NCBI GenBank assembly: GCA_023213315.1
Contig: JAKCPI010009497.1
Coordinates: forward strand, 28,345-92,344
Direction of reading: 5' to 3'
DNA: 64,000 nucleotides
Source: Euborellia annulipes
Lineage: Eukaryota; Arthropoda; Insecta; Dermaptera; Anisolabididae
Position 1 is the stretch's first letter, and the number at the start of each line of letters is the position of its first letter. The position numbers were made by a program, and so were the translations under genes. Shown here in pieces: positions 38,701 through 50,700 of this stretch. The notes under the pieces are model-generated. The model worked only from the letters and a program-made list of their open reading frames with translations. It searched no databases and had not been told where the DNA came from.

Positions 38701-41700
38701 TTTTTAAGCACAAAAATGCCCACGGGACTTGGAGTAGTCGGTAGCTTGCCTACCTTCTATGCCGAACGTCGCGGGTTCGGACCCCAGGTAGTCCGATAAT
38801 TTTATTTAAGGCATTTGGATACCAAATGGCTTAAATAGAAATGCCTGGACTCCCAATAGATATATTAAACAACGAGTATCGTTGCCGAAAAGACTGTGTG
38901 AATGTGAGTGTGAGTGAGGAAAAAGCGTGAATGTTTTTTTTTTTTTTTATTAAACAAGCACAAAAATAACTAAATAATTAAGAAAAGGGTGAATAAATAA
39001 ATTCAGAGCTAGTATTCAGGCAAATTTATTCGGATTATATCCCTCCGCTATAGCCCAAATATCCTTATAAAATATATATGTAACAACGAGATGTACTTTT
39101 TATTTGTTAACATTAAGGTCCTGAAGAAGGAGCCGTTTGAGCTCCGAAACGTTGGCCTATAGCGGAGGGATATATTCCGAATAAATTTGCCTGAATACTA
39201 GCTCTGAATTTATTTATTCACCCTTTTCAATAATATCCACCAGGCTGCCCCTATCTTCATCATTAAATAATTAAGTATACTATTTATTTTTGCCCTGTTT
39301 TGTTTTTATTTTCTCTTACATCTTCAGGATAAAGGTGATAAAAAATTCTCATCACTACCTCCTTCAGTTGTTAGATAAGTAAGGATGTTAGTATATTTTA
39401 AAATATACTAACATCCTTACTTATCTAACAACTGAAGGAGTGCTAAGAATTTTTTTCTAAGAATTTTTTAACACCTTTATCCTGAAGATGGGTGATGTTT
39501 AGTCCCCGAAACGTCGATAAGGGAAATTCAAATAATTCGGGCCCAAAGCAATGTCCCGGTTATTTTGTAAATTTCTTTTTAATTTTAAAAGAGACAAAGG
39601 AGGCCAATATTGTGATTTTTTTTTTTTTATTTAAAAAAACACACACTTTTTCTCATTCAAACTCACACTCACACACACATTCACACAGTCTTTTCGGAAC
39701 TCTAGCCATATAAGACTTTTAAGATAACCATTGTATTAATAATTATATATAACCATTTGGTATCCAAATGGCTTAAATAAAATCATCGGAGTGTCTGGGG
39801 TCCGAACCCGCGACTTTTGGTATACGAGGTTAGCACGCTAACCTCTACACCAAGCCCTGAGGGCATTGTGATTTTTTAAAATTAATAATATAAACTTTGT
39901 ATTTTGTAATAAATACTACAAATCACTAATTTAGATAATTGTATAATCAATGGTCAAATAATCTTCAGATAAAAGTAAATTATAAAAAAATAGTTATGAG
40001 ATCATGGAAATTTAATGTATTAAAGATTAAAACATAGGAAGAAAACAAATTAATCAAGAAGAGATAAAAAATGTGAATTTCTCTGACTTAAAATAAGATG
40101 TTTGAATTTTACGTTCCATTAAATTCGATATCAATCACATTCCTAGATCGTAATGTTAAATGATAATTATCAATGCCGGAAGAAAAATGATGATAATAAA
40201 TTATTTAACTATTCATGTATATGTAGTAAAGAAAAGTTTCATAAATATAGATTTTACGTAACTTTTTTTATAAACAACAGTATATAATAGTAATGATGGA
40301 GAAATTTTATGTTCTCCCAGTGGAAAAATTCAAAACGAAAATTATAAAATTTTAATTTAAATTAAAAATTTTTGATGACCCCTAAATTTCCTTTTCTAGG
40401 GATATGCAAGAAAAGCAAGTTTTGAACAAATAAGATAATTTTGAAGAGGTTTTTATTATAAACCTACGAATGAAAAAATAAGAATTCAAATGAACTCCTG
40501 AGAGAATACGAATATTAAAATTAAAAAGTTGATAATACATCAACAAAAAAGAACAATTCTATTTATTTAATAATTTTATCTTATCACTTTCTAGTAGGGA
40601 TTAGAGCTATTCGCCAGAGGTTGATTTTTTCAACAGTCTCATCATCACGGTCTTTTTATATCAACAAGTGTTTCCTATCACTCTAACCTTAACCTAATTT
40701 CAGAAAGGATTCTGGCCGACAATCATTCGATTAACTAGAGCCAATGTGATCATCATTTATCTCTAAAAAAAAAATCGACAATATTATTAAACTTAATAAC
40801 AATTAGAAATTTTTAATTTCTCAAATGGAGAAAAAAAAATGATTTTCAATAAGATGGAGGTTCAAACTGATCCAAAAAAAAAATTGGTCTACAGGGAGAC
40901 GAGACAAGAAGAGGATATAATTAATTCAAATATAAATAGTTATATATTTTGATATATTTGTGTAATAAACGAATTTAAAATAAATGCAAAGATCCCAAAT
41001 GAAACAAATGTGATTTGGTTTGGTAGATGCCCCCATTTACAAAAATACATGGCCTAAAGCGATTGATCTTTAAATGCTCTCATTTGAAAAAGGTCAACTT
41101 TCTAAATTTTTATAAATCTAAATAACTCTAAATTAATATTTTAAATTTAGGGATGATGTCAAGATCAAAATAGCTTCAAGGATCAAATATTTCTTCATAT
41201 CTGATACAACCAATTCTTTTTTTTTTTTAGAAAATTAAATTCTAAACACTTGTTGATTTTATCTTTTAAAAAATATACAGAGAGATAATGTAATCATACC
41301 AAAATTCAAATTGAGCGAATTTAATAGATGGCAATGAGTGATTTCCTTACAAGGGGATGGGACAAAATTCTATAAAAAGCTCACAAATCTTATCCGTTTT
41401 TCAAAAATTGGATCTAAATATAAATCCTCAATCCTAGGTCGGTAAATTTGTAAATTACTTAATCGATTTTAATCTGGAAGTTTATTCGTAGATCCTGTCT
41501 TGTAAATAAATTTTAAATTTTGTAATTTATTGCTTAGCGACTGGATTCTGTACAGTAATTGACAGTTTCGGAGTTAAATTACAAAATTTAAAACATTTAT
41601 TACTCCTGAACAAGACTTATAGGATTTATAAGTAAACTTCCGATTAATCATTGCCTCGTACAAATCCAGTTTTTTGTAAATTACTTCCACGATAAGATTT

Positions 41701-44700
41701 TTTCATTAGTAACCATTGATCTATTAAATTTAAATGTAGCCACTTGTTTCGGATTAAAAATATAAAAAATGAATCGAATACTTTCTCTCTATATATTTCA
41801 TATATAGGGTAAGAGAAAGTAAAAATATTGAAAATGATCCCTGATTACAAGCGACTTCTGCCTAGAGCTTAGGCAACCACCAAGCTTAGGTGTCGAAAGG
41901 GAAGCCACAAAAAAGGATGATGTATCAATATTGAGTTTTTTTTTTAATGCATCTAGTCATATTTCCATTAGAGGCGGATTTACGATTTTCCTCGTAGTCT
42001 GAAATAATTTATCGCCTATTCTCTGGGGCGGATTTAAATTCTTGGGCCTTAGGCAAAATCAAAATCTTAATTTAGGGCCTATGTAAAAACATAAAATATA
42101 TTTGATACATGTAGATAAATAGTTTGAATCATTTGCCTCAACACATTTTTGAGCCTCTTTAGAAACCGTGTACTTTGTAATTCCCCTGTTTCCTAAGGTA
42201 GAGCATCTGAAATTCGATTCAAAACAAAAGTTTCTCGTCTAAATAAAAATTCATAAAAGACTCAAAGTCGAAATTGCCGTCGTAGGCTTCAGCCTCTTAC
42301 CTAATAGGAAATCCGCTGACTGTTATGAGGCCTTTTCGACACCTCAGAATATCGATTCCCCTGATAGCAAGGAAGAAACAACTCGGGGGGGGGGGTACTT
42401 TAGTGTTTATGGCTATGGACAGTTCCTTATTCTTCCAATAAGTCAATTAATTTTAAAATTTGACTAGATAACTTTTGCAAGTTTGTGTTTGTGTAGGGCA
42501 AAAATTGCGCCTCCTTGATTTGACTCCAGGGGGCGCGATTTGTTATCTTTTATGGATTCAACGACCTCAAAAAGTGTATATCTGTCGAAATCTCGCCATC
42601 GAATTTTTGACATGAATCCAATACTTTCTCTCTCTATATATAGAGGTAAGAGAAAGTAAAAAAAATCAATTTTTTGGAACTTTTTTTAGTAAATCAGATC
42701 TCGTGAAAATTTAGCCCAGTGAAGATTTGATACCTCTTCATGTGGACGGTCACATATTGTAGAAAGGACTGATGATGGAACAATAATAAATGCACGGAAA
42801 CGTTTCTGGAAAATTGTTATAGCATTCAGAATATTTTCTCTTTGGCTACCTCTGCCCTTCCTCTCAACGTTATCATCACAGCCACCACTTGTTTTCTAGG
42901 ATTTATCTATTAGAAAATTTAAAGAACTAAAAAAAATTAGCAAACACTCACAAATGTCCCCAACTCCTCCCCCCACTCCTATCTAAGCCCCTCCTCCCTA
43001 AGCCTGGTAGCATCTACTCTCTTTTATTCATCAGTCACATGTACTCCTGAAGGTAGGTTAATAGCCCGAAAAATCGAGAGAAATATTTTTTTTTCAAAAA
43101 TATTCTAAATAATTTTTTTTACTTAAAAAAAATTACTTTAGTTTAATTATTTAAATAATATCATATATGGTTTTTGGTAAAAAAAATTTACAATAAAGTA
43201 CTAGTAAACTTAAAAGCAATTTTTTTATAAAAACATTTTCCTTGAATATAGGAAAGAGAAAAAAAGGAAATTGTCAATTTAGATATTTAAATACAAGGTG
43301 ACGTTTTTGGTTTGTCCCCATTATTTATTTATTTATGGTAGTTATTGACCCCCATGGATTTTATACTAATGTTTATTATGACAATAATTTGTAATAATTT
43401 CGTTATAACAAGTTTGTTTGTTGTCTTAATACTTTCTGAGAATGTCTAAATTTTTATTAATGTGTCCTAGTTAAATTTCAATAATTGTTTTTTTTTTTTA
43501 AGATAATGTTGAGTAGATAGGAACAAGACAAAGTAAACTATTTCTAGGATAATACTAATTGAAAACAGCACATTCTACAAATTTTTTGAAATTTGTAATT
43601 AAGCCAATAAAATTAATTTTCAGGTCTTTGATCTCGTTGGTGAAAATCTGAATGGAGGGTCTCAAGATGAAAGAAGTTGAGATTATTTAAAAAAAAAAAA
43701 AAAAGAAAATTTATGATCTAATAAAAAACGAATTAGTGAGTAATGCCATATTCAAGAGACTCTTCTTATCCGGTTACTCTTATGATAATTAAATTAGATT
43801 AGATGTAGATTGGTAGATTAAACTGGGCGGGACACGAAGTTAAAATGGAGCGTAGTAGGTCTAGAGGTATGAACAAAAGAGCGAGGCAAGTGGGAAGGGA
43901 AAATATTTATTCCTTTACTATCATAGTGCTGACGAATCAAACAAAACATTTGCTTACTTTTTATGAACATGTTAAGAAAAAGATAAATATTTTTGATTGA
44001 ATATTTCCTTTGCCTTTTCGGCATCTGAGGGCTTGAAGCAAAATATTTATATTGATTTCATTATGCAAATTTAATATTCAACGTTTACATGGGCGTAACT
44101 AGGGGGTCCCGGGGGGCCTGGCCCCCCCAGAAGGCTCGTGGCCCCCCCCCAGAAAGCTCTTTGCCCCAAGAAAAATTGAGAAAATATGGGGCTTTCCAGG
44201 CCCGAGTCATTCTTTCCACGTCAAATCGATACACTTTTTAACCTCACCATCTCAGATTTCTATGAAATTTGGGTCATAGGTAGAGTCAATAGAGACTAAG
44301 AAAAAGCCCCAATTTCAACTTGATATCTCAACTCGTTTAAGAAATATGGCGTGTTAAAGTTGTCAAAAATAGCAAAAAATCGACCTAACCACATCTATTT
44401 AAATTGCTCTAAAATCTCTTAAAGATGAGATAGAGAGATGAATGAGGTGTCATTTTACAGCTTTTTAGACGCCCTTTCCAATGATATTCAACACACCTGG
44501 GGTGGTAATAAAAAAAAAATTTTAATTTCAAAATCAAAAATTTAAATTAATTTTTCTCAAAAAGTACCACTTCGAAAATTTTGAAAAAATTCTAAAATGG
44601 TCCTTGCTTAAAGGTTAAAAGATAATATAAGCCTCAACGAGGAATCATGATGGGATCATAGAAAAATTAATTAAAACAACCCTTGCGTTAGTTTTTCGTC

Positions 44701-47700
44701 ATAATTGGGAAACATTATACAGACTAACAGTGATTTTGGTACCGGGACTAGTTTGAGCTATTCTCGTCGCTATATGCGTCGTCTTTTTTCCAAAAATGTC
44801 GTCAGTTTTGCTCGAATATCTCTAGTTTTAGAGATATAGAGAATATAACGTTTTAATTGAAATTCTGCTCTAAAGCGGCTCTTATTTTGAGTTTTCTAGA
44901 TTTTTTTATGGTGTTTTCTCTTAAAGATATACAGGTAGCTAAGGTATATAGAAAATCTAGAGATTCTGCCCAATCAGAAGTGATTTAGTGGTGCAAAACA
45001 CGGCTAAAAGTTGAAAAAAATTCAATTTTTCCAGTTTTTCTTAACTTTGGACAACCCTAAAATTTTTTTAGCATCCCTGAATGCAAAAAACATATATGTA
45101 CGATATTCTGTAACTATTTAGCTTTCTAGAAATCATTCATTTGTGCAAATCGGTTAATTATTAAAGAAATTATAAACTTGTTATTTCAGCGCTATCACTA
45201 CACCCAAGAATTCTTCTAAGCAAAACAACATCTTAATCATAAAATTTTCTTATCTTTGACTTGTAGATTAACTATTTTGTTTATAATTTCGTTAATAATT
45301 AACCGATTTGCACGAATGAATGATGGCTGGAAAAATTGAATTTTTTTCAACTTTTAGCCGTGTTTTGCACCACTAAATCACTTCTGATTGGGCAGAATCT
45401 CTAGATTTTCTATATACCTTAGCTACCTGTATATCTTTAAGAGAAAACACCATAAAAAAATCTAGAAAACTCAAAATAAGAGCCGCTTTAGAGCAGAATT
45501 TCAATTAAAACGTTATATTCTCTATATCTCTAAAACTAGAGATATTCGAGCAAAACTGACGGCATTTTTGGAAAAAAAGACGACGCATATAGCGACGAGA
45601 ATAGCTCAAACTAGTCCCGGTACCAAAATCACTGTTAGCCTGTATAATGTTTCCCAATTATGACAAAAAACTAACGCAAGGGTTGTTTTAATTAATTTTT
45701 CTATGATCCCATCATGATTCCTCGTTGAGGCTTATATTATCTTTTAACCTTTAAGCAAGGACCATTTAAGAATTTTTTCAAAATTTTCGAAGGGGTACTT
45801 TTTGAGAAAAATTAATTTAAATTTTTGATTTTGAAATTAAAATTTTTTTTTTTATTACCGCCCCAGGTGTGTTGAATATCATTGGAAAGGGCGTCTAAAA
45901 AGCTGTAAAATGACACCTCATTCATCTCTCTATCTCATCTTTAAGAGATTTTAGAGCAATTTAAATAGATGTGGTTAGGTCGATTTTTTGCCATTTTTGA
46001 CAACTTTAACACGCCATATTTCTTAAACGAGTTGAGATATCAAGTTGAAATTGGGGCTTTTTCTTAGTCTCTATTGACTCTACCTGTGACCCAAATTTCA
46101 TACAAATCTGAGATGGTGAGGTTAAAAAGTGTATCGATTTGACGTGGAATGACTCGCCCACCGAGGTTATCTGGTCTCATGCCCCCCCCCCCAGCGAGGA
46201 TGGCTGGTCCCATGGCCCCCCCCCCCAGCCAGATTCTCTAGTTACGCCCATGAACGTTTAGCAAGACTATTTGAAATAAACAAAAAGTTTTAACCTGTTC
46301 TCACTAAATAAAACATGAATTCAAATCTATTTTAAATAAAAATATTTATTTAATAGCATTCATCTTGGCTCAATAATTATTTCATCATCAAATAAATTGA
46401 TAAGTCTAAAAAAGAACTCAAAACTAGAAAATAAAAAATTAAGAAATCAAATTTTTTTTTTATTTAAGGTGCGCGTCTCGAAAAGTCGTTAGAAAGCTTT
46501 TGACTACCGAGTTCCTCTAGGCGGCAAGAGATGGCGTTAGTGTTCCCCATAGGAAAACAAGGGACAAATTGCATTTCATTCTAGACTTTCCAGCTAATTA
46601 ATTAAAGGCAAAAAATTAATTATTTTTTAACACAATGATTACTAATTTAATTATCTACAACTTATAGAGCTCCTTTTTTTTAAATATCTTTTTATTTAAT
46701 GCGATTAATCTAAAAAAAAAATTTTTTTTTTTTTCGAAAATCAAAAAAAGGGCTTCTATAAGTTGTAGATATTTTAAATAGCTTTATAATTCGAAGAGAA
46801 GTTGCTGTTGATGTTATGGGATGGAAAAGAACAAGTACAGGTGCAGCAAATGAAGAGAGCCTTTGGATGCTAAATGCCGAAAAAGGAGACGTTTCGGACA
46901 AAATTTATTTGTCCATCTTCAGTCCTCGTTGGCTTATAAATTAATTAGGCACAAAGTTGTCATTGTTGTTGAGGCACGAATTTGTGCGCATGTATATTTT
47001 TTATAAAAATAGGCGAGTGTCAATGTTTCGTGAGTGTCTATAAGATATCTTATAGACACTCACGAAACATTGACACTCGCCTATTTTTATAAAAATATAC
47101 ATGCGCACAAATTCGTGCCTCAACAACAATGACAACTTTGTGCCTAATTAATTTATAAGCCAACGAGGACTGAAGATGGACAAATAAATTTTGTCCGAAA
47201 CGTCTCCTTTTTCGGCATTTAGCATCCAAAGGCTCTCTTCATTTGCTGCACCTGTACTTGTTCTTTTCCATCCCTTAAATAGCTTTAATTTAAAAAAAAA
47301 TTTGAGGTCGATAGCTTCTAAATTGTGGCCGCTGGAAAGTCCCAAAATTAGCACCCCGAGACGCGCACCTTAAGCTATTTTTATACATCTAGAAAGATTT
47401 AGTCATTTAGAGCCCCACCCCTCCCGGTATAATATAATTGGTATTCGATATAATTTTTATCGCTTGGAACGGGAAGTGTGACACTTGATCCTCAGCAGAA
47501 GAGAATAGAATTCTACCAACGTCCTTTGACCCCAAGAGTCTCAAAAATTTAATTATCAAAAAAATCGATTTTTGAAAACTTGTAGTTTAAAATTTTTAAG
47601 ATCAATTATTGATAATCTAAAACTCAAGGGGAGTGTGTTCGGATTTCGGATGAATTTATTTAATCATTTGGATAGCAAATGGTATCAATAAATAAATATG

Positions 47701-50700
47701 CCCCAAAATATAATTAATTATAAAGTATCATTTAAAGTATAAATGGACCAAAGACATAAAAAAAGGTTTTAAGGGGGTGTAGGAGAGGCGTTTAAACGTA
47801 CTTTAAAACAAAAAAACTCGACTATCAAGCTAATACAGCAAACCATCTGTCCCAATAATCGTTAATTTTTTTTTTTTTAATTTAAAAATGAATTTATTGT
47901 TATTATTAATCACATATTAATTAAGAAAATTTTAAAATAATATCAGTAGGTATATTTAAAAATTATGTGTCAAATAGTTCAGCACTCCTCCAAAAGATGG
48001 CAGGTTAGTCTAACAGCCGATCCCCTATTAGCCCATATCTGGCCTATATTTATATTATTTATGTTTTTATAAAAGTTAGATAATATTTTGCAATATAATA
48101 ACATTTATAAAGTATTCATTGTTAAAAGATCAATGAAAATCAACCAAATGCATTAGATTATTAGCTACCATTCTGACATCTCTTGGCAAATTTTCGAATT
48201 AGGTGGTTTTATTGGCTTACTTTTTAAGACACACAATCGGGAAAAACATGCTTAACATCTGAACCCCTTTAAGTATAATTTTTTTCTCTAGTGGAAAAAA
48301 ATTTAAACCAGATTATAGTGAATTAGGATTAAATGAAACGAATGAACTTGATGATATTGTGAGATGATTTATATATTATTAATAAACTTTGATCTGACTT
48401 GGGATTTTAATGTTATGGGTGGGGGGTGGCCTAAAAGAGATATTTCAATTATTAATAGATCTATTTCCAAATCCTAATAAAATGTAGAAAATACAAACTG
48501 TTGAAAAAAATATTCATCAACTCCAAGGTTGTGTTGTTATTAATAGTTATATTTAAAATAAAAAAAAAAATATAAAAAAATATTAATACAGTGGAATCCC
48601 GATTATTCGTATTTCCTGCTAATTCGTACAAATTTGTCGGTCCCCAGAGAAAATTCTTTTCAATTTGGACTCCCGACAATTAATTCATTTTTAAATTAAA
48701 AAAAAATTAAAGATTATTGGGACAGATTGTTTTTTTGTATTTGCTTGATAACAAAAAAATCAATTACGATAATTTTTTAACGTCATTAAAAAAATTATAG
48801 CTCGATGTCCCAATAATCTCTTATGAATTTAATTCATTAAAAAAAACCGCATTGAAAAATTCCTTATAATAGTCTAGTTTTTTTTTTAAAGTACGTTTAG
48901 ACGTCATTCCTGAACCCCCTTAAATTCTTAAACAATATGAAAAATTAATATTTTTTAGAATATATGTTTTAATATCAACATAATCATTAAAAAAAAAAGT
49001 CAAAATTAGAATGTATTTCTGGCAGGAGATCTCAATCTCAAAAAAAGCAATTGCGCGCCTTAAAACCTGGAGGTAGGCAACTCGCTAGGCTAAATGGTTA
49101 ACGCAAGAGCCCTCGGATGCCTTGCAACTTCGAACCTTTTTTATTTTTATTATTTTAAATAACACTTTTCGACTGTTTGTCTTTATTTTAGAGTGAAAGA
49201 TTCCGCGTTTCCAAAAATGGCCTCCTGAGCCGTGTAAAGTTTCAAAGTCAAATAAAATGTGGATTAAAAAAATCGGTAAAAGGCATTAATAGGGAAAGGA
49301 AAATTTAAGTTGATATTAATCTTAATTGATAAAAATTTAATTGGGAAAATGTAGATATCTGTCTTATTTAACATTCTGATGAGTGCTTTAGATTGATAAA
49401 AAGATAAGATGGAGTATCTTAAAAGAAAAAAAAAAAAAAAAAAAAACATTAGTAAACTAATGGAAAATTTATTTTATTTTTAAAAAACTATTGGCTACGC
49501 AACAAGGACAAACGAAAAATCTTTTGTGTTAGTCTTTCGTTGTTTATTTATACAATACTTTTATACACAGGGGTGTTTGGGATGTTTCTATTTAAATATA
49601 ATTTATTTGGAATTGAAGCTTTATTTATTAAAAACAGAAAAATTTTCTGAAAATAGAAATGAATCAAATTATATCAAAAAATAAATTCCTACTTTTTGCT
49701 TGGGAGTTAGGCAACCAAAATGACTAACTTAACTAGTGGGTTTTTCGATTAACTGTTTCAAAATCCGTCTAGAACGAACAGTTGTTAAATTAAATTAACA
49801 AATGGTATTTCCATTATCATTTTAGAGCAATTATCAAAAAACTAAGTTGGTTTGTTAGATTGCCTAACTTCCAACAAGGATAAAGGATATCGCTCATAAT
49901 TCAAAAATCGTCCTTATTTAGTTATTGGCACAGTAAAGATAACAAAAAAAGCTCTTTTATCTGGTATGTTCTGAGCTTTTCATACTCGCAGCAAAATATC
50001 TAATTTTTTTTGAATCACAAATTTTTTAAAACTTTTTTGATGACTTAAAACCGTAACATTCAGTTAAAAGAAGCTTTGTGGAAGGTGATATTTTCGATTA
50101 TAAAGAGTTAATTTGTATAGTTACCATTTTAAATTTCAATTTCTATATAAATTATGTTACAATATTATTTTATTTTTACTTTCTCTTATCTATATATTGT
50201 TTATGTTAATATATATAGAGAGAAAGTGTTGGTTTCATATGAAAAATTCAATGTCGAGATTTTGATGGATATACTCGCTTTGAGGCCCCCTGAGTCCAAA
50301 AAAGTGGTTTCGCATTTTGGTCTGCCTGTGAACGAGGGGGCCCGGTCCCCCCCCCCCCGAAATTTTCCGAATGCATATACATATATAGGGATATAGAGAC
50401 AATAATGGGTCTCCCCCCCCCCGAAATGTTTATTGGGCCCCGCCAGAGCGAAAATTTTGGTTCCGCGGGTGGCAAAAATTTTGGGTCTCTAAAAAAAAGG
50501 TAAAATATTTTTACGGACGGGAAAAGATTTTCCCGCAGGGCGAAAAAATTTGGTTCCGCGAAATCAAAATTTTTCGCAGGGCGGAAAACTTGGTTCCGCG
50601 AAAAAAATTTTTTGAGACCAGCCCCCCCCCCCCCCCGAAAAATATTTTTATATACGCCCCTGCTGAGGATGATCGCATCTCTTATCTTTGGTAAGAGAAA

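Noticed and set aside
44088..46252. P-element assignment because the ends start with CATG and the duplication is 8 bp
   Set aside because: The family's other copies start CACGGG, CAGGGC or CATGGG and end in TG, which fits hAT-type CA...TG ends better. No transposase is present to decide.
46787..47274. Palindromes as pure assembly artefacts
   Set aside because: Several independent inverted elements have unequal ends, different single-copy tails and exact target duplications, and one has an empty-site homologue at 7960-8300. A misjoin would not produce these.
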